A stretch of DNA of 64,000 nucleotides from Cryptomeria japonica (lineage: Eukaryota > Streptophyta > Pinopsida > Cupressales > Cupressaceae), in assembly GCF_030272615.1 (NCBI RefSeq), contig NC_081410.1:142198849-142262848 (forward strand), read 5' to 3'. The notes below the pieces were generated by a model. It searched no databases. It was not told where the DNA came from and was given only the letters and a program-made list of their open reading frames with translations. The translations under genes were made by a program, and so were the position numbers. Numbering within the stretch: position 1 is the first letter of the stretch; each line of letters opens with the position of its first letter. Positions 36,616-47,032 of this stretch are shown here, piece after piece.

Positions 36616-39600
36616 TTACTGAAGTGAGCGGCCACTTTCCTCTTTCAGAGATTCAACGTATCTGGACACCACGAGCTTGACCTCCTCCATGGTGACACTT
36701 GGCAAACCGCCAATTTGGAAGTCGACGAGATCCACATCGTCGGCGCATGTAGCAAGGATGCCTTCCCACTCCACTACCTGGGTGAGGAAGTTGTCATTGA
36801 TAGAGAGGAAGTTTGCAATCCTAGAAAGATCGCCTTTGTCAATCATCCCTGAATCTCGGAAGAAGCTTGTCTGAATCCTGGCTCTCAGGTTCTCTGCTTG
36901 TAAATGCTTCTCCCTTAGGCTTTCCTTCTGCCAGATCTCTAACGCCGCCCAGAATACCTTGCCCAAGATCTCTCTAACCCTTGCCTCTGTCTCAAAACAC
37001 TTGGTCTCGGATTTCTTCAGGACTTCAATCCGAGTGACCGAAGCATAGTACCACGTGCCGAAGTCGTACCTGTTTCCTGTCTGTATGATGCCTGCATCCA
37101 CTAAGCTCTTCTTTGACATGCCTCGGATAACCTTTAGGTGAGGGAGTATTTCGTTCTGAATTTCATCCACTTCTTCCCAATTGGATGATAGATCCTGGAT
37201 ACGATCAATCAACAAAGAAGTTGCCTCATGCGCTGATACTAAGTTTTCTACCAGGGTGTCAGCACGTATCACAGCATCTGAAATCCACTCCTTTTCTTGA
37301 GTGTACGATCCCTTCATCTCATCATAGTCCTTCATTGATCCCTGCTGAAGAGGCTGTGGTGGAGTAGCTGGGACTTCATGGTTGAGCGGGCTGGTAAGAT
37401 GGAGAACATACTTCCTCGACTGCTGGTTCTCTTCTTCCACTTTCTTCCTCTTTTCTTTCTCATGAGCCAGCCTTGTCTTTAGAACATTACAAGAGTCGTC
37501 AAAATATTGGATCTGGTCCTGGGTAGGCTTAACCATCTCTATGGTGGTGATCTTGTAGTCATCTGCGGTGACATTGTCCCTAGTCTTCCCTTCTTTGGGC
37601 ATTGCTATCTGGACTGTCCTGAATCCGGCACTGTCTCTCTGAATCAGGGAGAACTTCCTGGCTGGTTTGGGTGGTTTAGCTGCGGCGGGCTCATTCACCT
37701 TCTCCAAGAATGCTGCGGTAGCCTCCTCAATTGAGTGGACATCCTTGGGAACCTTGGCCTTTATCCTTGCTCTCAACCAATCAGGAATGGTCGATTGTTC
37801 TACAGTGTTCCGATCAAACTCATCGTCTGCTTCTCCTGGGTTCACTGGTATGCCATCCAAGAAGATTATAGGGGCTTCATCCTGCCCTCTGTCTGGAGTT
37901 CGGAAGACCTTCTCCATCACCTCCTCAACTAGCTGAGAAAGCACTCTTACTTCATCATCACTCACATAGATGTTCATCTCTTGTTCCCCAATTGTACTCT
38001 GATCAGGCGCAATGGAAGCAGCACTTAGGATGGAGTGACTTTCCCTGGATTCTCTTCTCTCAACTACAGCCCTTTTCCCTGTGCACTTTGTGGAGCTTCC
38101 ACCCAACTCCTTTCTCTTTCGAGATCCAACACTTTCCGGATTCTGAGCATCACCGGCGGAGGTACAAGGGTGGACGGACAAAGTATCATCCACTCCCATT
38201 AATTCATAAGTTAGAACCATACCTTTGGCCTTCAACTGTTTTGTCTTTTCAGATACCCACCACCTTGAGTATTCAACCACTGACCTCATGAGGTCTGCTA
38301 GATCTAATTTTTCTCCCTCTGTCCAATCTATCAAGACTAAAGGTTCATTCTTCATCTTCTCAAAACCCGGCTGCTGAAGTTCTAGGCTTTCTTCCACCTG
38401 ATCGGCAACTTTGAACACTTCCGTTGCTCTCACCATACTTAAAGGAATTCTTGACCAGAACCTCTTCCGGATCTCGAAACTATCGGCTGCATTAGCCCAA
38501 TAGTCTTCCAGATCCAGTCTGTGCTCAAACGTTGTCCCTTCGATCTTCTTTATCCTCTGGAATGGATCGAAATCTTTTCTTGCCTTGTATTGGTAAAAGG
38601 GATACCAGGCCAGTTCTTTCTCAACGATAGCTGCAGCTTGTGATGATGGACATGTTTCCAGCCCATTACCCATTGTAAGTGAGGATGTGCCTGCCTTCTT
38701 CTGCTTATCCCTTTGAATCACTATATACTCCTCCAATTGTCTCACAACCTCGAGCAACACCACTCGGTTGGTAGGGTAAGCTGGAAGCTTGTATGGAGGA
38801 CCAGAGAATCCCTGAATTCGGAGGTAAGTGAACTTTGGATATTGGATGTACCAACACCCGAACCGACCGATGAAGTCCATAGACTCTTGAGAGAGCCTCT
38901 GGTGCAGGCCACCTTGAAGGGTCCGGGTAATGTGCATTAGGAAGGCATCATTCACCCTTTTGAAATGGAACTTCTCCTCCATATGGAGCTGGGGATAGCA
39001 ATCATATACCGGAAATTGGTTCTCCTTGTTCCCAACTTCTTCTCTACAAGTGAGACCTCTGTACCTGTAGGTCCTGGCTAAAGAATAGAACAAGTAAGAA
39101 CTCATGAAGAAAGTCCTATTTGCCTCCAGATTCCTTAGCTGGCTGTCTAAACTGTCGCTGATCATACGGGCCCAGTCTATCATTTTTACTCCATTGATTA
39201 TTTCATTAATGAAATAATACATCCAGGATTCGAATGGAGCTCCCTGAGGATTTCCTATTATTCTATTGAGCAAGACAATCATGTCCCCAATGTCCTCCTT
39301 GAAGTATGCTCGCACTAGGCTTTTTCTCTGGAGTTTAGAGGCGCCCTTCCTCGGCTTGTCTAGCCAAGAATGATTAACTATGGCATCATATTCTTCCAGG
39401 TGGTCATGGTACAGACTGTCAGCTTCGTCCTTGGTCATATATACTGTGTTGTGGTACTCAGGGATCTTGAAGGCCTCTCTGATGGCCTCATCGCTGACAT
39501 TCGCCAACACTCTTCCATCAGGTGCAACAATATCCTTACTGATGGGGTTGTAGTGTTTGGCACATTCAACTACTAGTTCATTGCACTGCATGGTGGGGAG

Positions 39601-39795
39601 GAAGCCGGCAGCGTGCATGATACCACTCTTCATCATTTTCCACGCAATGGTGGTAGGCACAAGGTTGTCCAGACCAAACATTCGCTTCTTAAACTCCCTC
39701 AGATTGATGTGTCTGAGGTTGGTGTCGCTGATGTTCTTCCACTTGGAAGTCATCCTTGACTCTGGAGGAGCATCTTTATCTACTTGGAACCTCAT
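36616..39795 (-). CDS. 1059-aa protein encoded in LTR element A, function unknown
   Basis: The only long intact frame in the nest. I do not recognise the family. Residues 1-530 look globular and are the part best conserved with the broken B protein (SKWKNISDTNLRHINLREFK near 19; MIVLLNRIIG near 175; SYLFYSLARTYRYRGL near 230; DLEDYWANAADSFEIRK near 425; MVLTYELMG near 525). A polar linker of about 540-680 has basic patches (SRKRKE near 558) that could be nuclear-localising. A charged heptad-like segment follows (TRLAHEKEKRKKVEEENQQ near 775), then a second conserved region 835-1059 of predicted helices. No catalytic motif, zinc finger or signal peptide is visible. Start: first ATG of the frame; B has a different, longer N-terminus. 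Confidence 0.8.
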   Translation of the reverse strand: MRFQVDKDAPPESRMTSKWKNISDTNLRHINLREFKKRMFGLDNLVPTTIAWKMMKSGIMHAAGFLPTMQCNELVVECAKHYNPISKDIVAPDGRVLANVSDEAIREAFKIPEYHNTVYMTKDEADSLYHDHLEEYDAIVNHSWLDKPRKGASKLQRKSLVRAYFKEDIGDMIVLLNRIIGNPQGAPFESWMYYFINEIINGVKMIDWARMISDSLDSQLRNLEANRTFFMSSYLFYSLARTYRYRGLTCREEVGNKENQFPVYDCYPQLHMEEKFHFKRVNDAFLMHITRTLQGGLHQRLSQESMDFIGRFGCWYIQYPKFTYLRIQGFSGPPYKLPAYPTNRVVLLEVVRQLEEYIVIQRDKQKKAGTSSLTMGNGLETCPSSQAAAIVEKELAWYPFYQYKARKDFDPFQRIKKIEGTTFEHRLDLEDYWANAADSFEIRKRFWSRIPLSMVRATEVFKVADQVEESLELQQPGFEKMKNEPLVLIDWTEGEKLDLADLMRSVVEYSRWWVSEKTKQLKAKGMVLTYELMGVDDTLSVHPCTSAGDAQNPESVGSRKRKELGGSSTKCTGKRAVVERRESRESHSILSAASIAPDQSTIGEQEMNIYVSDDEVRVLSQLVEEVMEKVFRTPDRGQDEAPIIFLDGIPVNPGEADDEFDRNTVEQSTIPDWLRARIKAKVPKDVHSIEEATAAFLEKVNEPAAAKPPKPARKFSLIQRDSAGFRTVQIAMPKEGKTRDNVTADDYKITTIEMVKPTQDQIQYFDDSCNVLKTRLAHEKEKRKKVEEENQQSRKYVLHLTSPLNHEVPATPPQPLQQGSMKDYDEMKGSYTQEKEWISDAVIRADTLVENLVSAHEATSLLIDRIQDLSSNWEEVDEIQNEILPHLKVIRGMSKKSLVDAGIIQTGNRYDFGTWYYASVTRIEVLKKSETKCFETEARVREILGKVFWAALEIWQKESLREKHLQAENLRARIQTSFFRDSGMIDKGDLSRIANFLSINDNFLTQVVEWEGILATCADDVDLVDFQIGGLPSVTMEEVKLVVSRYVESLKEESGRSLQ

Positions 39796-40689
39796 GGTGC
39801 TTAAAACCTGCAGATGAATGATAAAAACTTTAAGTTAGAAAAATTCTGCAGAATTTCGAAAAAATATAACGGGGGCCGCAAAATGTCTTAAGTGTTGGAA
39901 AATTTTCCATTTTTTCACTCTCATACTTAGCCACAAAAGTTGAATTTTCACCTCCAGACCCTCAGCCTTGAAGCTGGTTGAAGTCACCATCAAGTGTTAA
40001 AACTTTCAAAAAATTTCATACTTAGCCAAAAAAAAAAAATTTCTTTCTCCAAAATTTTTGAAAAAAAATCATTTATTAAATTCTGGAAAATATTCAGAAA
40101 ATTCACAATTTTAATTTTACCTCTGACTTGGATAGGAATAAGGCTAGATTTTTCCCCAAAATATTGAGAAAATTCAGAAAAGATGCCTTTCTCCAGAAAT
40201 CTGTAAGCCTTCTGCCAAAAAAAATATTATCCCACTTCCAGCAATATCTAGAATTTCCTCCAGATGATCTTCAAACTGACATACTTTACTAAGCTCTCCT
40301 TAGTAATTTTGAACTTCTTGACGTAATAATGAATTTGATAATGAAGTATTTGTAGACAAGTTTTAAGCAAAACCCCTAAAATCATCCAACTCATACTTCT
40401 AATTCTAAAATAAAACTTTCCATTTTGATTTAAGTTTGAAGATATTCATTAATCCCCCAATATTCCCTTTCAAAAAAACTTTCCATTTTGAATTAATATC
40501 TCAATAAATTTTTAATATTCCCTCAATATTCTCAAAAAAAAATTCCATTTTGGATTTATTTTGAGGATTTTTTTTTTTTATTTAGATATTTCTTCATTTT
40601 GGATTTAATTTGAAATCTTTGTGGATTTTGTTGACTTTGTTTGACCTTCCATGTGTAGGTTGATTTTTCGAATTTTATCTCCATCTTTT

Positions 40690-41640
40690 TCAAATTTTTG
40701 GCGGACTTTGCCAACCTCTCCAAGGTATGGCGGACTTTGGCTAGAACTCCTTTGTGGCCTCTATTAACGTGAAAAATTGACTAAGGCATTGGGGCGGATT
40801 TTGATGTTGACTCCTCCATGGCCTCCTTTACCTTGGCGGACTTTGGTGTTGACTCCTTCATGGCCTCTCTAGGTGGGGCGGACTTTGGAGTAGGCACCCA
40901 TGTGACCTCTATAGACTTGGGCAGACTTCAACCTTAGCTCCCACATAGCCTCTTCAGACTTGACGGACTTCAACCCTTGCTCCTCCATGGTCTCCTTAGG
41001 TGGGGCGGACTTTAGACAAGGCTCCTCTTGCTTGACTTAGCATCTTGGGCGGACTTCTAGCAAGGTTTCCACATGACTATGGTGGACTTTGGTGTCTTCT
41101 CCATCTTGGGCGGACTTCTAGTGCTTCTCCTCATTGGGCGTACTTTGATCACTCCTCCTCCTTAGCCTCCCAACCTTGGGCGGACTTTACCTTGGCCTCT
41201 TCATGGCCCCTTCAACCTTGGGCGGACTTTACCTTGGCCTCTTCATGGCCTCTTCAACCCATGGCGGACTTTGGCTTGGCCTCTTCATTGGGCGGACTTT
41301 GGAGAGTGCTCCATCATGACCTCCTTAACCCTTGGCGGACTTGGGCATCCTTTCCCTTGCTTGGGAGGACTTTGGTGTTAGCTGGTCATCATGGTCTCTT
41401 CAGCACATGGCGGACTTCTGGCTAGGCACCCATGTGACCTCCATGGACTTGGGCGGACTTCAACCCTGGTTTCCTAAGGCATGGCGGACTTTGGAGTGGG
41501 CACCCATATGACCTCCATTGGCATGGCGGACTTTAACCTCAGCACCCACATAGCCTCTTCAGACTTGGTGGACTTTAACCTCAGCACCCACATGACCTCC
41601 ATTGGCATGGCGAACTTGGAGCTTGGCACCTTCATGGCCT
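40690..41640 (-). repeat. GGCGGACTT interspersed minisatellite
   Basis: The word GGCGGACTT(T/C) recurs more than fifteen times (plus strand) at spacings of about 35-70 bases, separated by phrases such as TTGGCCTCTTCATGGCCTC. It lies between the start of the 1059-codon frame and the 118-bp array. Open frames on the plus strand (41045-41425, 41481-41750) are products of this repeat and not genes. Confidence 0.8.
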
Positions 41641-41779
41641 CTTCAACCTTCGTGATGGGATTTGAACCTGCAGAAACACTTCAAAAACCCTTGTTAGCCA
41701 GACTTAGAAGAATTTTCAAAGAAATTTCAAAATTTCACAGTTTAATCTAATTTAACCGGAGTAACTTGAAATTTGAAAT

Positions 41780-43110
41780 CCGTGCTTAGGTGGATCATCT
41801 GAAAAAGCAAAAAGCCTAAAATCTAGGGATTCAACTTTTTAGGTCAAAACTTGGAATTTTCGAGTTCCGGTCAAGGCTGGTCAGTAGTACAAGTGTAAAC
41901 CCTAGGTTTGCATCCCGGAAAAAGCAAAAAGCCTAAAATCTAGGGATTCAGCTTTTCTAGGTCAAAACTTGGAATTTTCGAGATCTGGTCGGAGCTGGTC
42001 GATGGTGCAAGTATAAACCCTAGGTTTGCATCCCGGAAAAAGCAAAAAGCCTAAAATCTAGGGATTCAGCTTTTCTAGGTCAAAACTTGGAATTTTCGAG
42101 ATCTGGTCGAAGTTGGTCGATGGTGCAAGTATAAACCCTAGGTTTGCATCCCGGAAAAAGCAAAAAGCCTAAAATCTAGGGATTCAGCTTTTCTAGGTCA
42201 AAACTTGGAATTTTCGAGATCTGGTCGGAGCGGGTCAGTGGCACAAGGGTGAACCCTAGGTTTGCATCCTGGAAAAAGCAAAAAGCCTAAAATCTAGGGA
42301 TTCAGCTTTTCTAGGTCAAAACTTGGAATTTTCGAGATCTGGTCGGAGCTGGTCGATGGTGCAAGTATAAACCCTAGGTTTGCATCCCAGAAAAAGCAAA
42401 AAGCCTAAAATCTAGGGATTCAGCTTTTCTAGGTCAAAACTTGAAATTTTCGAGATCTGGTCAGAGCTGGTCGATGGTGCAAGTATAAACCCTAGGTTTG
42501 CATCCCGGAAAAAGCAAAAAGCCTAAAATCTAGGGATTTAGCTTTTTTAGATCAAAACTTGGAATTTTCAAGATCTGGTCGGAGCGGGTCAGTGGCACAA
42601 GGGTGAACCCTAGGTTTGCATCCCGGAAAAAGCAAAAAGCCTAAAATCTAGGGATTTAGCTTTTTTAGATCAAAACTTGGAATTTTCGAGATCTGGTCGA
42701 AGCAGGTCAATGGCACAAGTGTAAACCCTAGGTTTGCATCCCGGAAAAAGCAAAAAGCCTAAAATCTAGGGATTCAGCTTTTCTAGATCAAAACTTGGAA
42801 TTTTCGAGATCTGGTCGGAGCTAGTCGATGGTGCAAGTATAAACCCTAGGTTTGCATCCCGGAAAAAGCAAAAAGCCTAAAATCTAGGGATTCAGCTTTT
42901 CTAGGTCAAAACTTGGAATTTTCGAGATCTGGTCGGAGCTAGTCGATGGTGCAAGTATAAACCCTAGGTTTGCATCCCGGAAAAAGCAAAAAGCCTAAAA
43001 TCTAGGGATTCAGCTTTTCTAGGTCAAAACTTGGAATTTTCAAGTTCCGATCGAAGCTGGCCAGTAGTGCAAGTGTAAACCCTAGGTTTGCATCCCGAAA
43101 AAGCAAAAAA
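41780..43110 (-). repeat. 118-bp tandem array in the U3 of LTR A
   Basis: Eleven complete units and a partial one, each containing GGTTTGCATCCCGGAAAAAG, then GCCTAAAATCTAGGGATTCA and TCAAAACTTGGAATTTTCGA. Successive units start exactly 118 bases apart (for example the GGTCAAAAC words at 41842, 41960, 42078, 42196). Units differ by only a few bases, so the array was homogenised recently. Position near the U3 start suggests an enhancer-like or structural role; that is inference. Confidence 0.9.
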
Positions 43111-43454
43111 GCAGACATCCCTAAAAAATAGGAAAAACTTTCTAAAAATAGCCATACCGGGGATCGGGCTAAAAAGGCCAAAAACGAAACTTCCTAAAAA
43201 ATAGGAAAAAAGCAAAAAAGCAAACTTTCTAAAAATAGAAAGTTGTCCAAATTCGTCCAAATCAATTGTGATCTTCGTCCTTTGGCCTCTCTAGGCACTC
43301 TGGTGGTGTTCACACTTCGGAATCACATAACTTGCAAAAACTAAATTTCAATCGTCAAGGCCTGAAATGCTCTGAACTGGACAAGGCTTGGTGAAACTGC
43401 AACAAAAGGTCACAGGATACTAACAAAACCCTAGAAAGCAGGAAAAGAGAGGGT

Positions 43455-43471
43455 CCCCATTTGCAATGGGG
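43455..43471 (-). promoter_or_regulatory. terminal hairpin of LTR A
   Basis: CCCCATT-tgc-AATGGGG, a 7-bp stem with 3-base loop, 27 bases inside the LTR terminus. Present unchanged at 73-89 and 47821-47837, and with different bases but the same fold in B (46996-47012). Confidence 0.7.
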
Positions 43472-43498
43472 CGATGTGTGGAAAAAAAGGTCACAACA

Positions 43499-43886
43499 AG
43501 CCTCAGGAGTGAAATTTGCCATCACTGTCTCATTCACCAACACCACCCTGCTATCAAGCATGTAGTGTTTTGATCTTTCAACAACAAGCTCATAATTTTG
43601 GATGCCTCGGGAATCCAGCGACCTGTGCAAATCCACTTTCCACCATCCTTTTCACTCTCTTGTTGGCATTTGCTGCATATACTCTGTCTCTAAATTATTG
43701 GATATCAACATGCCCAAAATCAGTGTTGCCCACATTATCCCAATTACTTTGGACCTTTAACTCTCGCATCAACCCCTGATATTCATATTTCATCTTTTCC
43801 AACTTGCAGGGGTCATCAGCCTTAGATGTCTGGGATGTCCCTCGTGCTTCAGGTGCCTTAGAGGATTCAACCACCTTGGGAGGCAT
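43499..43886 (-). pseudogene. B-frame protein, piece 1 (N-terminus)
   Basis: Starts MPPKVVESSKAPEARGTSQT, then YEYQGLMRELKVQSNWDNVG, matching SKWKNISDTNLRHINLREFK near the start of the intact protein of element A, and ends VLVNETVMANFTPEA at the point where A was inserted. Stops and frameshifts are present (for example after GHVDIQ). The N-terminal 40 residues are basic and polar and have no counterpart in the A protein. This is the beginning of the frame completed by 34547-35731 and 23400-25353. Confidence 0.75.
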
Positions 43887-46800
43887 CTACCCTGCACACC
43901 AAGACACAAATTACGAGGCAATTCCAAGAGCATAAGCGAGGTTAATGGTACCCAATAACAACATTAGTAGTAAAATCATCAGTATAATGACGATAAAACG
44001 GCATAATGCCGAAAGTTTAAAGAAGTTGTAACTTGTTCCAGTTTCCAAATTTGTTGCATGTCTGGGAATCTTGGTTTTGGCGTGGTTTAAGTTTAAAATT
44101 TTGTTGGTTTGGATGTATTCTGCAGTTTTGAATTTGCTAACTCAATGCATCATGGGTTTCATACTTGTTCACCAAATGTGGAGATTTTTTCGACATATGA
44201 AGGTCTTTTACACCAAAACTCTTAAGTAACGCAAATCTTTGGCACTAATCTTGCTAATCCTAGTCTCTTAGATGCAACATAAAACATAAGGTTTCCTCTA
44301 TAATTTTGAAATATGAAACTTTTTCATTCGTAAGAGACTTAATGAAAGAAGCATACCTGGGAACAATTGGGGGCTTGTTGCGGATGCTTTGGGTGGGGAA
44401 ACTTGATGATTAGAATATACTCTTAGCTTTGAGTCCACCTTTTGATGCGACCTATACCCACAATCGAACCCTCCCTCCGAAATGCACGGACTTAGCTCCT
44501 AATTTTGTTCTTGTCGTCGCTTTCTTTCACAGGCATTTTTACAACTATATGGGGGGCGGTTTAGAACGAGTCTTGGCTCCCTTTTCCCTTTCGAAATAAA
44601 AAATGAGCAGGCACTAGGCTATATAAACCTCAACACATCGCTCCTCTTGCTTCAACCAACACCTAGAATCATTAGGGGGAATTTTGATGAACTCAGGGGG
44701 GAAATGCGAAAAGCATCTCTCTTTGAAGTCCTCTTTTTAAAAATGCAAACTTTGCCCCTTTTACTTGTTGAGTTCTATGCTTAGCGAATTAAAGGGAAGA
44801 CTTCGGCGATTTGAGGAGAAATGCAACATAACACTTTACTTTGTGCGTTATCGAATCTCTTGACCCTTTTACTTTAATATCTTGCCATTTTGAGGAACAA
44901 ATTCAGCGAATGAAGGTTAGATGAGAAAAACATCTTATGATGCAAGTTTATCGAACCCTTTCCATTATTTCACTCAATTCGTGGCCACTTCAAAAGGGAA
45001 AACTTCGGCATTTTTAGGGAGAAACGCAAGAAATTCTTTTCTCCTTTCCTTCGAAATCTACAACTTTGTCTTTGCGTCACTTTTTTAAGGGGAAGTTTGA
45101 AAAAATTAGGCAAATGTGCAAAATATAAACGCTTCATGCTTAGCGCCATTCCTCCTTTTTTTCTTTCAATTTGCTTTTAACATTGCGCCACTTCAAGGGA
45201 AAAAATTCAGCGATTTAGAAAGAAAGCGCCAAAAGTTTCTTTCTTCTTTTTCTTTTGATTTCACTTAATGTTCTCCTCTCATGGAATTGAAGATGAAATG
45301 AAGGCGATTTGGGATGCAAATGCATAAAGCGCTTTTGACTTAAGTTTATCAAACCCAACCTTCTTTATTTTTTTATTAACTTGCAATTTCACCAACTTAA
45401 GGAAAAAGTTCGGCGATTTCATGAAGTGCAAGTAAAGGTGAAAGATTTTGTTTGCTGATAAAGTCTTTGGCCAGTGTATGATGAAAAGTGCTTTGACTGA
45501 TTTTCTTGTTTTTGTTTGATATTTGAGTGTTTTTGTTTGATATTTGAGTGTTTTTGAATGATTTTTGAATGCTAAATGAAAGACACTGCTCATACAAAAT
45601 AGAATAATGCATAACACACAAAAACGAACAAATATGATGATTTTCTTTCACTTAAATGGCCAATGTACAACCATTAGCAGAGCATATAGGCCTGATACAA
45701 ATTTCCGACTGATTGAGTATGAAGATCAGCTCCAATATTAGCTAAAAAACCCAAATACAACCTAGGGTTTGTTGTCGTTATTTCCAAGATGGAACAGCTG
45801 GCTGAGATAATGCTGGAAATGTGTTGTAGTGACCTCTAGAAGGTCTGATCTGCAATTAGTTGAAGAGGATCTGCCCTCAAGCTGATAAATCTACAATTAG
45901 AACCCCAAATAATGCTGCCAACTACACACTAAAGTTGGATAATGTTGAAACCTGTCACAAGGAGAGATGGGTTTTTGACCAAATCTCCAAATTCTCCTAG
46001 AAGTTTGCGTTCCTGAAGCTCCAAGTTGTTCAAACCCTCAAGCTTGCTGGCCCTGTCCAAAATGAAGTCATAAGAATGGATCCAAATGATAGACATAATG
46101 CTTTTCTATCCTCTCCAAGAAAGTTTGATCCATTTTGGGGTTACTATTTGGCCTAAAAATCATAAAATAACATTGAGGGTCTAATTCCTCATTGTGAACT
46201 TGGCCCCCTTTTAAAAACAATTTAAGTTACTAGGATGGGGGGAACTTTTCTTATGTTTCTTTGTCACTATTCACTTTTTACTATTCCCTTAAAGCCAATT
46301 GTAATATTTCAATTTTAATCATGGATTCAACCCCAGAACTCCAATCTGAAAGGCCCATAAAGCTCCCTGTTGAGCACCACAACCCCCAGTTGGGTCCCCA
46401 AACCACACTGCTAACCTATGGGACCCTAATAGTACGCCAACCTCCGCTAAAGTCTTTACTTTGTTTACGACTTAAGTTTGCACTATTTTCCCTTTACTTG
46501 GTTTTCAACTTAACTTTGCGCTCACCTTGAGGGGAAAAGTTCGCCATTTAGAAGGAAAAGTGCCAAAAAGTCATTTTATCATTTCACTTAACCTTTTCTT
46601 TTTGGGGAAAATTTTGGAGTTTCAGGAAGAAATGCTAAGTGATTTAGAATGTTTTCCCTTTTTCCTTTGACCAAAATGTGAGTGAACTCATCACTTCGCC
46701 ACTTTGATGCAAAAGTTCAGCAATTTGGGTGAAAATTGGAAGAAGCCTTTACGTTTTGAAGCTTAAAAAAACATCAAATTCCCTTCCTTGTCTTTGCTTG

Positions 46801-47032
46801 AAGCCTGACTTGCATATTGCCATTTCAAGGACATCCTAGCAACCTGGACTTTGACGAAATTTGAAATTCTAGCCTTTCTCTTCTCAAGTTCTATGGCATC
46901 ATCTGACCAGACTTTCTCTTTCTTTTGCATCTTGCTTTGCCAATTAGACAAAATTCTTACTCAAGGCCTCGATGAGGCGAACAATGAAACGGGGCCCCTG
47001 TCGGCGATAGGGAGTGTGTGCAAGGCACAGCA
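43887..47032 (-). repeat. U3 leader of LTR B
   Basis: Precedes the B frame on the minus strand. Words such as GGGAAAACTTCGGCGATTTG and close variants (TTCAGCGATTTAGAAAG, TTCGGCATTTTTAGGGAG) recur about every 150-200 bases between 44790 and 46720, a decayed tandem array in the place taken by the 118-bp array in A. Ends with the hairpin CCCTGTC-ggc-GATAGGG at 46996-47012. Short open frames here are not convincing. Confidence 0.55.

Larger units (their letters stand above)
35732..43498 (-). mobile_element. giant LTR element A with an intact U3-located reading frame
   Basis: Perfect duplications AGCCT at 35727-35731 and 43499-43503 flank ends TGTTGGTGTC and ...GGTCACAACA, inverted relatives of each other. 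On the minus strand: TGTTGTGACC start, hairpin, eleven 118-bp repeats, GGCGGACTT repeats, a 1059-codon frame, TATA box at 36476-36467, then 735 bases to ...GACACCAACA. No second copy of either terminus exists inside, so this is not a two-LTR element. Length 7767 bp. Best explained as a solo LTR; the alternative is a non-LTR mobile unit using the same kind of integrase. It is inserted in the homologous frame of B. Confidence 0.75.
22254..47032 (-). mobile_element. giant LTR element B, split by F and A
   Basis: Perfect duplications GGTAT at 22249-22253 and 47033-47037 flank ends TGTTGATGG (left) and ...GGCACAGCA (right). Removing A and F with their duplications leaves 7814 bp, very close to the 7767 bp of element A. 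On the minus strand the order is: terminal hairpin (46996-47012), repeat-rich leader (about 44000-46900), long broken frame (43886 to 23400 in three pieces), TATA box (23056), then about 0.8 kb to the end. There is no pol and no internal terminal repeat. I read it as an old solo LTR of the same superfamily as A. Confidence 0.75.

Noticed and set aside
41045-41750. Plus-strand frames in the U3 of A
   Set aside because: Produced by the GGCGGACTT repeat; repetitive translation and opposite to the real coding strand.
41780-43110. CRISPR-like regular array
   Set aside because: Repeats are 118-bp head-to-tail units with no separate unique spacers, in a plant LTR.
35732-43498. A as a complete two-LTR retrotransposon
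   Set aside because: I searched by eye for a second TGTTGGTGTC or GTCACAACA terminus within the unit and found none; only outer ends exist.
17583-47032. Pairing of the C left end with the B right end
   Set aside because: The B ends share a perfect GGTAT duplication at 22249 and 47033, while C's left flank is chromovirus pol that continues at 47861.
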